A DNA stretch of 64,000 nt from Bog-159 sp035602155 (GCA_035602155.1 DATNMW010000096.1:1-64000); one strand, 5' to 3'; positions 16,882 to 25,660 are shown, counted from the stretch's first letter. A program made the numbers and translations. The notes: generated by a model from the sequence alone, not told the origin.

Positions 16882-17688
16882 GTGACCGCCATGCAGCCAG
16901 CGCGTCCGTTGGCCCTGATTACCGGCGCTTCGAGTGGTATTGGCGCTACTTTCGCCCGTCAACTGGCCGCGCGCGGGTACGATTTGGTGCTGGTTGCCCG
17001 GCGCAGGGACCTGCTGGAGCAGCAGGCCCGCGCCATCCGGGACGCCTATTCCGCGCAGGCAGAGATCCTGACGGCGGATCTGACGCGCGACGCGGATTTG
17101 AAGGCCGTCGAGGACCGCATCGCCGCCGCACCGAATCTTGAGTTCCTGGTCAATAACGCCGGATTCGGTATCGTCGGGCGCTTCATTTCGGTTCCCTTGG
17201 ACGGCCAGGATCGGATGCACCGGCTCCACGTTCTGGCCCCCCTGCGGCTGATGCACGCCGCACTGCAAGGCATGGTCGCCAGAAAACGCGGCAACATCGT
17301 CAATGTGTCGTCGGTTTCGGGCTTCGGACAAAATCCCGGCAGTATCGGCTATTCCGCGACGAAAACATGGATGACCAGTTTCACCGAAGGCATCTACATG
17401 GAGCTGAAGAGCATCGGCTCGCCGGTGCGGGTACAGGCGTTGTGCCCCGGCTTCACGCTCTCCGGGTTCCACGACGTCATGCATTTCGACCGCAAGGCGA
17501 TTCCCGCCTGGATGTGGATGTCCGCGGACGAGGTTGTGGACGCCTCGCTACGCGCCCTGGAGCGCGACCGGTTGTTCGTGATCCCAGGCTGGCGGTATCG
17601 CCTGCTGGTTTTCCTGATGCGCGCGTTTCCGCGGCCTTTGTATCACTGGCTGTCCATCCAGTACGCGCGGGGAACTGGGCGGGCGTAA
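16882..17688 (+). CDS. Short-chain dehydrogenase/reductase (SDR)
   Basis: 268 residues. The NADP(H)-binding motif is LITGASSGIGATFARQLA, with NNAG at residues 91-94 and the catalytic Ser-Tyr-Lys set in VNVSSVSG and YSATK. GASSGIG with a following ARRRD suggests NADP preference. It resembles the DltE/YbbO-like classical SDR group; the substrate is unknown. GTG 16882 is followed three codons later by ATG 16891, and either may start translation. It ends against the long hairpin repeat at 17689-17806. Confidence 0.87.
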   Translation: MTAMQPARPLALITGASSGIGATFARQLAARGYDLVLVARRRDLLEQQARAIRDAYSAQAEILTADLTRDADLKAVEDRIAAAPNLEFLVNNAGFGIVGRFISVPLDGQDRMHRLHVLAPLRLMHAALQGMVARKRGNIVNVSSVSGFGQNPGSIGYSATKTWMTSFTEGIYMELKSIGSPVRVQALCPGFTLSGFHDVMHFDRKAIPAWMWMSADEVVDASLRALERDRLFVIPGWRYRLLVFLMRAFPRPLYHWLSIQYARGTGRA

Positions 17689-17806
17689 AAGCAGAAGACA
17701 GGAGACAGAAAACAGGAGACAGGAGACAGAAGTCGCATGCATCGCTGCACGGCGCCGGTTGCCATTCTGTCTTCCGACTCCTGACTTCTTTCTTCTGCCT
17801 TTCTCA
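17689..17806. repeat. Second copy of the polypurine/polypyrimidine inverted repeat
   Basis: The left arm (17689-17736) repeats CAGAAGACAGGAGACAG and ACAGGAGACAGGAGACAG; the right arm (17762-17805) reads CATTCTGTCTTCCGACTCC and TGACTTCTTTCTTCTGCC. It lies between the convergent SDR and ADOP permease genes and reaches both stop codons, the same placement as the copy at 3111-3201. Confidence 0.75.
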
Positions 17807-20212
17807 CTCAAACCGTAGCGCCTTCATCGGATCCACGCGCGTCGCGCGGCGCGCCGGCACTAACGCCGCCACCAGCGACACCGCCAACAGCGCCAGCGAC
17901 ACGCCGCCGATGGTCAGCGGATCCCGCGCGCTCACCTGGAACAGCATGCCGCTCAAAATTCTGCCGGCCGCCAACGCGCCTAGAATGCCCACCGCAAGCC
18001 CCGCCGCCACCGGACGAATCCCTTGCCACAGCACCATCCGCTGCAGGCCGGCCGTGCCCGCGCCCAAGGCCATACGGATGCCCATCTCCGTGCGGCGGCG
18101 CGCCACCGAATACGACACCACGCCGTAAATACCGAAGCCGGCCAAAGCCAGCGCGGCGGCGGCGAACAGCATCACCAGCATCATCTGGAAGCGGCGCTGC
18201 GCCACCGATTCCGACATCACTTCCCGCAGCGTCCGCATCTCCGGAACCGGTACATCCGGGTCCACTTGGTGAATCGCTTCGCGTATACCCGCCGCTATGC
18301 CGCGCGGGTCCATCGCAGTGCGCACCAGCAGCGAGGCCGACAGCCGCGGGCGCTGCCAGTAGGGAACGTAAACGATCAACGCCGGGTCTTTATCCAGGCT
18401 GGTGCTGCGAATGTCCGCCGTCACCCCGACCACTTCCTCCAGCTTGTTGTTGTGTTGCATGCGGCGTCCCATCGCGCTCCGGCCGGGCCACAACCGCCGC
18501 GCGGTCCCCTGCGAAACGATCGCTACTCTGCGATTGCGCTGGCTATCGTCGAACGGGCGCCCCTCGCGGAACGGGATGCGCAGCGTTCTGAAATAGTCCG
18601 GACTCACAAATCGCACGTTGACCATGGGCCGCTCGAACATCGGGCGCGGGTCGCCTTCGGCGGCGGCCAGGTCGAGCCAGGTTTCCCCTTGCAGGGGAAG
18701 CGCGGAGACCAGGCTGGCAGAGAGCACTCCAGGCAGCGGCCGCGTCTTCTCCAGCAGGCGATCGAAAAACGCGGCCTGCTGCGCTTCCTCAGCGTACTTG
18801 GCAGGCGGCGCCTTTATGCGCACGGCCAGTACGCGCTCGATATCGAAGCCTTTGTCCACGTGCATCAGCCGTAGGAAGCTGGCCATCAGCAGGCCGGCGG
18901 TAATCAGCAGCACCGCGCTGAGTGCCGCCTCCACTCCCACCAGCACGCTGCGCAGCCGCACTCCGCGCCGGCCCTCGGTATTCGTATAGTTGCCCGACCT
19001 CAGCGCTTCCTGTGGATCCGCCGCGGCGCCGCGCAACGCGGGCAGGATGCCGAACACCAAGCCTGTGACGATCGAGACCAGCAGGGCGAAACCTAACACG
19101 CGCCCGTCCAGCCCCACCTCGTTCAAGCGCGGCAGATCCAGCGGCGCCGCGCCCACCAGAAGCTTTACGCCCCAAGCCGCCAGAGCGATGCCCAGTGCGC
19201 CGCCCGCCAGCGCCAGCACCAGGCTTTCCGTCAACGCTTGACGCACGAGCTGCGCGCGGCCCGCTCCCAGAGCCGTGCGAATGGCCGATTCGCGCGCGCG
19301 GCCGGCGGCGCGCGCCAGCGAAAGATTCGCCAAATTCACGCACAGGATCAGCAGCACCGCGCCCACGGCGGCCAGCACCACCAGCAATCCGCGGCGCGAT
19401 TGCCCCACGATATTCTCCTGCAGCGACGACATCTCGGCGTGCAGGTCCATTTTCTCGGGGATCCGTTTGGAGATCTCAGCCTGGATCACGTTCAGTTCGG
19501 CGAGGGCCTTCTGCGGACTCACCCCCGGCCGCAAGCGCGCGATGGCCGCCCAATTGTAATCGCCGGTAATTTCTTCGAAATCGTCTTTTGAGTAGCCCAA
19601 CGGCTGGAACACGTCCGTTTTGGCGCCCCAACTCTCGCGATCGGGGAACTGGAATCCGGGCGGCAGTACCCCGACCACTACGTGCGGCAGTCCGTTCAGC
19701 GTGATCTTCCGGCCGACGATTGCGGGGTTGGCGCCGAACCGCCGCTTCCACAGCGAGTCGGAAATGACCGCCACTTGATCGTGCCCCTCGGGATCTTCCT
19801 CGTCCAGGAAGCCGCGTCCCAATTGCGGGTTGATGCGCAGAACCCGGAAGACGCTCGCGGAGACCAGCGCGCCATTCAGTAGTTCAGGCTCGCCCGCGCC
19901 CGTGAGAGTAGGCGCGGACGTTTCCATAATGGCGATCGATTCCAAGGCCGTCGAGCGCTGGCGCCATTCGTAATAATGGCTGAAGTTGACCGGCAGGCTC
20001 GGATATAGGTGCGCCAGCTTGGGCACCACTTCGCGGATGATGAACAGCCGTTCCGGATCGCGGTAGGGCAGGGGGCGCAGCAGCACACCGTTCACTACGG
20101 AAAAGATGGCGGTATTGGCGCCGATTCCCACCGCCAGGCTCAGCACGGCCATGGATGCGAAGCCCCGCTCGCGCAACAGGGTTCGGAAAGCGTAGCGAAT
20201 GTCATTCCACAT
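17804..20212 (-). CDS. ADOP-type ABC transporter permease (duplicated MacB_PCD-FtsX)
   Basis: 802 residues. The N-terminus (WNDIRYAFRTLLRERGFASM, LSLAVGIGANTAIFSVVNGV) begins a MacB-like periplasmic core domain. An FtsX permease domain follows near residues 280-410, then a second core domain and a second FtsX domain near 680-795 ending VPARRATRVDPMKALRFE. This is the acidobacterial duplicated orphan permease layout: both halves are in one chain and there is no adjacent ATPase. The role is unknown; MacB relatives export peptides or drugs by mechanotransmission. The start ATG 20212 has AGGA 7 nt upstream. A decayed relative is at 51381-52310. Confidence 0.9.
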   Translation of the reverse strand: MWNDIRYAFRTLLRERGFASMAVLSLAVGIGANTAIFSVVNGVLLRPLPYRDPERLFIIREVVPKLAHLYPSLPVNFSHYYEWRQRSTALESIAIMETSAPTLTGAGEPELLNGALVSASVFRVLRINPQLGRGFLDEEDPEGHDQVAVISDSLWKRRFGANPAIVGRKITLNGLPHVVVGVLPPGFQFPDRESWGAKTDVFQPLGYSKDDFEEITGDYNWAAIARLRPGVSPQKALAELNVIQAEISKRIPEKMDLHAEMSSLQENIVGQSRRGLLVVLAAVGAVLLILCVNLANLSLARAAGRARESAIRTALGAGRAQLVRQALTESLVLALAGGALGIALAAWGVKLLVGAAPLDLPRLNEVGLDGRVLGFALLVSIVTGLVFGILPALRGAAADPQEALRSGNYTNTEGRRGVRLRSVLVGVEAALSAVLLITAGLLMASFLRLMHVDKGFDIERVLAVRIKAPPAKYAEEAQQAAFFDRLLEKTRPLPGVLSASLVSALPLQGETWLDLAAAEGDPRPMFERPMVNVRFVSPDYFRTLRIPFREGRPFDDSQRNRRVAIVSQGTARRLWPGRSAMGRRMQHNNKLEEVVGVTADIRSTSLDKDPALIVYVPYWQRPRLSASLLVRTAMDPRGIAAGIREAIHQVDPDVPVPEMRTLREVMSESVAQRRFQMMLVMLFAAAALALAGFGIYGVVSYSVARRRTEMGIRMALGAGTAGLQRMVLWQGIRPVAAGLAVGILGALAAGRILSGMLFQVSARDPLTIGGVSLALLAVSLVAALVPARRATRVDPMKALRFE

Positions 20213-20442
20213 GGAGATCCTGACAGTAATACGTTCGAAGCCGCGGCCGGTTCCGAAAAGTAAGGCTTATAATCACATTTAGTCCACCGCCGATAAGCAA
20301 TATGTGGATACGTACTCCCAACAGATGGACTTCTCATTCGAGGATGCTATGACGAAGCCCGTCAAAAACGCGGCCCCGCCTGGAAACCGAAAGCGAGGTA
20401 GTTGCGGCTGCGGTCGCGCTCGGCGCTCTCCGGCTACCCGAT

Positions 20443-21981
20443 GTGTCATCCGAGGAGATGGCGCTGATCCGCCGCGTCGATGCCCCTCCGGCCTGCACGG
20501 CAGAGTACTTGAAGCGCGAAATCCAGCGGAAGCGCGATCCGCTCGGCGACGCGTTCGCCGTTCTGCGAACGCCCGCGGAACGCCGCGAACGGGGCGCCAC
20601 ATATACTCCTTTCGCAATTGTTGAAGCTATGGTGAATTGGGCGGCGGCGTTTCAGGCTGCCGCAGCTCCCGAGCGGGAACGCGTAGTCGACCCCGGCGTA
20701 GGTTCCGGACGATTTCTCCTCGCCGCCGGCCGCAAGTTTCCCAAAGCCGAGTTGATTGGCATCGACATTGACCCCGTGGCCACCTTAATCGCCCGTGGCA
20801 ATCTGGCGGCGGCCGGATTTGAGAGCCGATCGCGGATTCTGCTTGCCGACTACCGTACGGTGAAGCTGCCCCTCACGAAGGGCCGGACTCTTTACGTGGG
20901 GAACCCGCCATACGTACGGCATCACCTGCTCCCGGCCAAATGGAAGCGGTGGCTGACCACGGAAGCGCGCGGCCTCGGGTACGAGGCAAGCCAACTTGCG
21001 GGGCTGCATGTGCATTTCTTTCTAGCCACCGTGTTGCAAGCCAAGGTGGGCGATTTCGGCTCCTTCATCACCGCAGCCGAATGGCTGGACGTCAACTACG
21101 GGCGCCTCATGCGCGCGATGTTCCTCAACGGACTGGGTGGCCAAAGCCTTACCGTCGTCGAACCCACGGCCCGGCCGTTTGCCGATGCCGCCGCGACGGC
21201 GGTGATCAGCACCTTTCAAATCGGATCGAAGGCGAAAAGCATTCAGATCCGGCGGGTCGATAATGCCGGCCAAATCGAACCCTTCCAGGGCGGCTTGGTG
21301 GTGCGTCGCGGCCGGCTGGAAAGGGAGGCTCGCTGGTCGCACCTGACGCAGCGAACTAAAGCGGTTCCGACCGGCTTCGTGGAACTCGGCGAGCTGTGCC
21401 GGGTCCATCGTGGTCAGGTAACCGGAGCGAACCGCGTGTGGATCGCAGGGAAGCATAGCTTGGGTTTGCCGGAGCGAGTCCTTTTTCGCAGCGTGACGAA
21501 GGCGCGCGAACTGTTCCAGGCAGGCCGCGCTCTGTCCGACAAATCCAGCCTTAGGGACGTTATCGACCTCCCTGTGGATCTCTCGGCGTTCGATCGCGAA
21601 GAGCGCAAGGCCATCGACCGCTTCCTAAGACTCGCCAAGGCAGCCGGCGCATCCGAAGGATACGTGGCCGTGAATCGGAAGGCTTGGTGGTCGGTCGGCC
21701 TGAAAGCTCCGGCGCCGATCCTGGCTACCTATATGGCGCGCCGGCCGCCCGCGTTCGTCCGCAACCCGATCGAGGTGCGGCATATCAACATCGCCCATGG
21801 ACTTTATCCCCGCGACCCGCTGCCGCCGGAGGTCCTGGACAGGCTGGCGGCATATCTCGGGCAGGCCACCGATGTGCGCCAAGGGCGGACCTACGCTGGC
21901 GGATTGACGAAGTTCGAACCGCGCGAGATGGAGCGCCTTTTGGTTCCGGGACCCGAACTGCTCTTGCAGGCTGAAGGATGA
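20443..21981 (+). CDS. N6-adenine DNA methyltransferase of a XamI-type restriction-modification system
   Basis: 512 residues from GTG 20443. Motif I is VVDPGVGSGRFLLAAG, the SAM acidic loop is LIGIDIDPVA, and the catalytic NPPY is in YVGNPPYVRHH; this class protects host DNA by methylating adenine. The C-terminal half is the target-recognition region. The true start is probably ATG 20349 (GAGG 6 nt upstream): that frame (MTKPVK) joins the methylase frame (LETESEVVAAAVALGALRLP) only if one A is removed from the A5 run at 20364-20368. The present gene may therefore lack its first 31 residues. The stop overlaps the restriction gene start (ATGA). Confidence 0.85.
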   Translation: MSSEEMALIRRVDAPPACTAEYLKREIQRKRDPLGDAFAVLRTPAERRERGATYTPFAIVEAMVNWAAAFQAAAAPERERVVDPGVGSGRFLLAAGRKFPKAELIGIDIDPVATLIARGNLAAAGFESRSRILLADYRTVKLPLTKGRTLYVGNPPYVRHHLLPAKWKRWLTTEARGLGYEASQLAGLHVHFFLATVLQAKVGDFGSFITAAEWLDVNYGRLMRAMFLNGLGGQSLTVVEPTARPFADAAATAVISTFQIGSKAKSIQIRRVDNAGQIEPFQGGLVVRRGRLEREARWSHLTQRTKAVPTGFVELGELCRVHRGQVTGANRVWIAGKHSLGLPERVLFRSVTKARELFQAGRALSDKSSLRDVIDLPVDLSAFDREERKAIDRFLRLAKAAGASEGYVAVNRKAWWSVGLKAPAPILATYMARRPPAFVRNPIEVRHINIAHGLYPRDPLPPEVLDRLAAYLGQATDVRQGRTYAGGLTKFEPREMERLLVPGPELLLQAEG

Positions 21982-22886
21982 TCGCGCCGCCTAAATGGAC
22001 CGACGACCAACTTGAAGCCGGCATACAAGTTGCGACCGGCATCTTCCGCCGTGAACGCATGCGCGAGCCGCTGGAATCTTATCTTCAGGCTTTCGCGCTT
22101 TACGAGGGCTTCGTCGGCGATCTCCTCGCCGTCAGCGCCGATTTGAAGGAGATCGATCGACGCGCAACTGACGTTTTGACCAATCCGGACCTTTTGGAAG
22201 CATTCCGGTATTTCGCCGGCCCGCCCTTGTCAGCCGACGACCTCAAGACTTTGAGCGAAGGCGTCTTAAGCCCGGCCCGCCTGCGCAAAGATCCTGACAT
22301 GGTGCGTCGGATTGTTGAAATCGTGCGCATGGGGCTGGACCGCCGCCGTTTCCCTTGGATCCCTGAAAACCGCGAACCCACTGCCGAGGAACGCGCGGCG
22401 GCTGTGCTGGCGTCCGCAGCGCTGATGGCGGCCCGAAGCGTGGGAACTGCCCGGCGTAATGAAGACAAGGAAGAGCAGGAATTTATGGTCGCCAATGCTC
22501 TCGGCGGCGCGGGTATGGACAGAGTCGGCACCAGGCCGATTCCTACGCTGAACCTCGCCCCCAACGCGGGCGAGTTCTGCATGGAAAGCATGTTGGGCAC
22601 GCGCAAGGCGGATATCGTGGTACGCCTCTGGGACCACCGTATCATGCCGATCGAGTGCAAGGTTTCGAATTCCGCCCTGAACTCGATCAAGCGCCTCAAC
22701 AACGATGCCGCCGTGAAAGCCGAAACCTGGACCAAGGATTTCGGCACACGCAACATCGTGCCCGCCGCGGTGATCGGCGGGGTATACAAGCTGCGGCATC
22801 TCTCTGATGCCTTGCAGCGCGGCCTCACGCTCTTCTGGGCGCATGACCTTCAGGCTCTCGTGTTATGGATCGGGCAGACGCGCTGA
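21978..22886 (+). CDS. XamI-family type II restriction endonuclease
   Basis: 302 residues. The protein matches the XamI family layout: an alpha-helical N-terminal half, conserved FMVANALGGAGMDRVGT near residues 172-188, then a PD-(D/E)xK-like core in KADIVVRLWD and MPIECKVSNS (Asp then Glu-x-Lys). XamI itself cuts GTCGAC; whether this homologue shares that site is inference. Such sites occur in the window (for example near 20686, 15248 and 55606), consistent with methylase protection. Translationally coupled to the methylase by ATGA. Confidence 0.82.
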   Translation: MIAPPKWTDDQLEAGIQVATGIFRRERMREPLESYLQAFALYEGFVGDLLAVSADLKEIDRRATDVLTNPDLLEAFRYFAGPPLSADDLKTLSEGVLSPARLRKDPDMVRRIVEIVRMGLDRRRFPWIPENREPTAEERAAAVLASAALMAARSVGTARRNEDKEEQEFMVANALGGAGMDRVGTRPIPTLNLAPNAGEFCMESMLGTRKADIVVRLWDHRIMPIECKVSNSALNSIKRLNNDAAVKAETWTKDFGTRNIVPAAVIGGVYKLRHLSDALQRGLTLFWAHDLQALVLWIGQTR

Positions 22887-22895
22887 GATGCCTGG

Positions 22896-23117
22896 CTAGG
22901 CCGCAAATCGGATGACCTCGAGTTCCGCTGACCCGTCCACGCCGGCCAGCAGTTGATCGACGCGCGACATGATTGCCTGCTCCAGTTCCGCTTCGCCGCA
23001 CTGGTCGCACTGAAGCACGGGAAGCGACTTGAAGATTACGATCGCGGAATCGCCGATCTTGAAAGGCAGATCCGTGACTCGCGATTCCAGTAGTCCCCCG
23101 CAAACTCGGCATCTCAT
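22896..23117 (-). CDS. YgiT-type zinc-finger protein (MqsA N-terminal-like), antitoxin candidate
   Basis: 73 residues. Two CxxC pairs (MRCRVCGG and LQCDQCGEAELEQ) form the YgiT/MqsA-like zinc-binding domain. There is no C-terminal helix-turn-helix, so it corresponds to the short form that accompanies DUF4258 or MqsR-like toxins. The start overlaps the DUF4258 stop by four bases (23114-23117), so the pair is translationally coupled, with the putative toxin first. Confidence 0.75.
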   Translation of the reverse strand: MRCRVCGGLLESRVTDLPFKIGDSAIVIFKSLPVLQCDQCGEAELEQAIMSRVDQLLAGVDGSAELEVIRFAA

Positions 23118-23449
23118 GTTGTCCTCCTGACGCGTAATCCATTATCCCACTTGCTAGGGCGTGGAACGTACATCGTAACGACCCGGACATTGTCGCCTTC
23201 TACATCAGTTGCAATCTGCGCATGGAAGACAATTCCCTCAGACTCGCCCCTTACCAGAAAACTCGGCAAGTACTTATCCAGGTACGTTTCGATGATCTCC
23301 AGTGTTGCAAGCGCCCCGCGAAGGATCCCGGCCGTTAAGGTGCGTTGCTCAAGCCGCATCGCCACGTGATATGTCCAGCGGACGCGTCCGCTAAATATGC
23401 ACTCCTTGATGAAGGCAAGGGGCGCATCCGGTACATGAGCCCTCGGCAA
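23114..23449 (-). CDS. DUF4258 protein, candidate RNase toxin of a DUF4258/YgiT pair
   Basis: About 111 residues from TTG 23449 (PRAHVPDAPLAFIKECIFSG); TTG 23455 is two codons upstream. VRWTYHVAMRLEQRTLT and the later beta strands (GIVFHAQIATD, VRVVTMYVP) are typical of DUF4258, a small fold related to RelE/MqsR-like toxins. It is coupled to a YgiT zinc-finger partner. TATAAT ends 5 nt before TTG 23449, indicating a leaderless transcript. A truncated, frameshifted second copy of its N-terminus lies next to intact alaS at 26880-26991. Confidence 0.7.
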   Translation of the reverse strand: MPRAHVPDAPLAFIKECIFSGRVRWTYHVAMRLEQRTLTAGILRGALATLEIIETYLDKYLPSFLVRGESEGIVFHAQIATDVEGDNVRVVTMYVPRPSKWDNGLRVRRTT

Positions 23450-23454
23450 ACTCA

Positions 23455-23460
23455 ATTATA
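23455..23460 (-). promoter_or_regulatory. -10 box of the DUF4258 gene, leaderless
   Basis: TATAAT on the minus strand, 5 nt before TTG 23449. The duplicated copy near alaS keeps the same TATAAT-5 nt-TTG arrangement (26998-27003), so the spacing is conserved between the copies. Confidence 0.5.
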
Positions 23461-23561
23461 AAACATCTCCGCCGTTCATAGCGCCTTCACAAGGTGCCAC
23501 TCGCCGGGCCGCCCTGCAAGCCATCGCCGGCCGATGTACAATTTAGGAAGTAGCCAGCGCC

Positions 23562-23855
23562 GTGCCGTTTAAACACCGCTATGATCTTCAAAGGCATTTC
23601 GTGAGGCACGGGAGCGAGTTTGGAGCCACGACGGCCGATGAGTATGAACGGTTGGCCGACGCTTTTATGATGGGGCCGTTGCGAGAGGGAGCCCTGGAAT
23701 GCACTCGGGACGGAGATCTGGTACGCTTTGACCCAAGAACGTATGAATTCGGCGTGCTGACGAGGGACGGCCGAATCGCGACCTTTATGGTCATAAGAAA
23801 GTTGCCGGCCGGCCGGCAAACGCCTTTGGAGTATTTTCAGTCTAATTGTAAGTGA
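23562..23855 (+). CDS. Small toxin-like protein, possibly a BECR-fold RNase
   Basis: 97 residues beginning RYDLQRHFVRHGSEFGA and containing ATTADEYERLADAFM, then RFDPRTYEFGVLTRDG and ATFMVIRKLP. The H-x3-H-x3-F / FDPxTxxFGV pattern resembles C-terminal nuclease domains of polymorphic toxins in the barnase-EndoU-colicin-RelE group; this is by-eye recognition and moderate at best. GTG 23562 is preceded by AGGAAG at 12 nt. It is followed 12 bp later by a CPCC zinc-ribbon gene, which could be its partner. The two occupy the gap between DUF4258 and the alaS fragment. Confidence 0.5.
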   Translation: MPFKHRYDLQRHFVRHGSEFGATTADEYERLADAFMMGPLREGALECTRDGDLVRFDPRTYEFGVLTRDGRIATFMVIRKLPAGRQTPLEYFQSNCK

Positions 23856-23867
23856 GGGCCTGAACAC

Positions 23868-24098
23868 ATGCATCTCTGCCCAGTCTGTGGGTATGATCGG
23901 CTGGAAGACCCGCCCGAGAACTTCATCATCTGCCCATCGTGTGGGACTGAGTTCGGATACGACGATGCCCTCGCTAGCCACGCCGACCTGAGAGCCAAAT
24001 GGCTTCGGGACGGGGCGCAGTGGTGGAGCACCGTCGATCCAAAACCAGAGCACTGGGACCCACGGCAACAGTTGGATGCCGTGATGTCCTCCGGGTAG
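23868..24098 (+). CDS. CPCC-family cysteine-rich protein
   Basis: 76 residues. MHLCPVCGYDRLEDPPENF and IICPSCGTEFGYDD give two CPxCG knuckles, the signature of the CPCC cysteine-rich family, probably binding zinc. Members often accompany toxin genes and are suspected immunity or antitoxin proteins. ATG 23868 has no clear ribosome site, so it may be coupled to the preceding gene, which ends 13 bp upstream. Confidence 0.68.
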   Translation: MHLCPVCGYDRLEDPPENFIICPSCGTEFGYDDALASHADLRAKWLRDGAQWWSTVDPKPEHWDPRQQLDAVMSSG

Positions 24099-24169
24099 CG
24101 TCGTTAACGGCCATCGTGCGCGCGGCCACAGCCTCGCAACCTTGCGCACACCACCGCTACAATAAGAAA

Positions 24170-24611
24170 GTGACAGGTCACGACATCCGACAGCGTTTCC
24201 TCGACTTCTTCGCCACCCGCGGCCACCACGTGGTGCGCAGTTCCTCGCTGGTCCCCGCGAACGATCCGACGCTCCTGTTCGCCAACGCCGGCATGAACCA
24301 GTTCAAGGATGTCTTCCTGGGCCTCGAAAAGCGCGACTACTCGCGCGCCACCACTGCTCAGAAATGCGTGCGCGCGGGCGGCAAGCACAACCACCTGGAA
24401 AACGTCGGCTACACCCGCCGCCACCTCACTTTCTTCGAAATGCTGGGCAATTTCTTGTTCGGCTATTACTTCAAGGCCGAAGCCATCGAGTTCGCCTGGG
24501 TCACCAGGGACTACGGCATGGCCGCCGATCGCCTCTACGTCACCGTTCCACGAGGACGCCGCCGCCGAGCAGCTCTGGCAGAAGGTACTGGCGACCACAG
24601 GGCGTTCGTAG
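24170..24611 (+). pseudogene. Truncated duplicate of the alaS 5' end
   Basis: From GTG 24170 the sequence encodes VTGHDIRQRFLDFFATRGHH and continues as the first ~140 residues of alanyl-tRNA synthetase. By eye it is about 88% identical in DNA to 27069-27497. It carries a 6-bp in-frame deletion after EFAW and a frameshift near 24545, and similarity stops at about 24588, just before the AlbA_2 gene. The upstream TACAAT-6 nt-GTG promoter is conserved. It cannot make a functional enzyme. Confidence 0.9.
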
Positions 24612-24621
24612 ACGCTCGCGG

Positions 24622-25266
24622 ATGAGAAGATTTCAAGAGATGATGAATACTCTTACAATCGACGGAGTTATCGAACTGGTGGCCAAAACGCCGGAGCAGG
24701 CCCTGTTCGACTGGAAAAGGGATTTTGTCGTGCCAGTCGACGACGAAAAGAAGGGTGAGTTGATCAAAGACCTCGCGGCGGTCGCCAACGCCTGCGCGTC
24801 GTCGTATGGCTATATCCTGTACGGGGTCTCGCCGGGAAGTCCCGATCCCATCGTGGGCACCACGCAGACGTATGACGACGCGAAGCTGCAGCAGCTCGCC
24901 AACGGCAAAATCGAGCCTCTTCCGGAGTTTCTTTATTACGAAGTATCCACGGGACCGAAAGTCGTCGGCGTACTTCAGGTGAAACCGACGCGCCGACGGC
25001 CGCACATCATTCGCGTGGATCTCGGCAAGATCCGCAAAGGGCAGATCCCAATTCGCCGCGGGTCGTCGACAGACGGCATCACGATAGCCGATCTATTCGA
25101 ATTCTTCTACGGCCAGACCAGCGGCTATTTTCCGGGAGTCGTGGAACGGCTCCATGTGCCCTCGCGGAACATGGAGGCCCAGGCCGCCTATCTGCGCGAG
25201 CTGAGAAGCGGGCGCCAGCAGGCGGAGCGCGATATGGAGATGATCACCGGCGTTAAGTTGCGATAG
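24622..25266 (+). CDS. AlbA_2 (Schlafen-like) DNA/RNA-binding domain protein
   Basis: About 214 residues. FDWKRDFVVPVD, then KGELIKDLAAVANACASSYG and YILYGVSPGSPDPIVGT, follow the AlbA_2 / Schlafen AAA_4 pattern (E/D-F/W-K-x-E/D ... KDxxAxANxxGGxxxxG). HIIRVDLGKIRKGQIPIRRG is the usual ending strand (FxRxG). AlbA_2 proteins occur as regulators and in anti-phage systems; no HTH or ATPase is fused here. Candidate starts are ATG 24622, 24640 and 24643; GAGAAGA precedes the later ones. First gene of a three-gene cassette, 22 bp before the next. Confidence 0.72.
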   Translation: MRRFQEMMNTLTIDGVIELVAKTPEQALFDWKRDFVVPVDDEKKGELIKDLAAVANACASSYGYILYGVSPGSPDPIVGTTQTYDDAKLQQLANGKIEPLPEFLYYEVSTGPKVVGVLQVKPTRRRPHIIRVDLGKIRKGQIPIRRGSSTDGITIADLFEFFYGQTSGYFPGVVERLHVPSRNMEAQAAYLRELRSGRQQAERDMEMITGVKLR

Positions 25267-25288
25267 GAAGATCCGGAAGAGGAGGCGT

Positions 25289-25660
25289 ATGCCAGTCGCA
25301 GTTGACGACGTTGAGACTCTACAACGGCATCTCGAAGGTGTGCTCCGCCGTGCGGATCACCACGCGACCAACGTCCGACTTGTCGTGTTGACGCTGGCAA
25401 GAGCCATCGTTCTTTTCAAGCAACCGGGGACGCACATCGAGGTCCTCGCGCGGCACGGCGATCTGAAGAATGCCCTTTGGGTCTACATCGGCGGATCGCG
25501 ATATGCGTTTTCTTATGACCACGAAGCTGCGGGCATCGTCTTAAAACGCGGTGGAAACCAGGGAGCGGCGTTAGCTACGTTCAACAACTCGACCGGGCCG
25601 GCGGAAATTTTGCAGATCTTCGAGACGCTGGCCCAGGCTGACGGCGGCAGGCATCCGTGA
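25289..25660 (+). CDS. Small protein of unknown function in the AlbA_2 cassette
   Basis: 123 residues. ATG 25289 has GGAGG 5-6 nt upstream. The sequence runs VDDVETLQRHLEGVLRRADH, VRLVVLTLARAIV, LKNALWVYIGGSRYAFSYDH and ends PAEILQIFETL. It looks like a compact alpha+beta protein with a helical start and a beta-rich centre. I recall similar proteins as unannotated small genes in islands but cannot assign a fold. It overlaps the next gene by GTGA, so the two are translationally coupled. Confidence 0.62.
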   Translation: MPVAVDDVETLQRHLEGVLRRADHHATNVRLVVLTLARAIVLFKQPGTHIEVLARHGDLKNALWVYIGGSRYAFSYDHEAAGIVLKRGGNQGAALATFNNSTGPAEILQIFETLAQADGGRHP

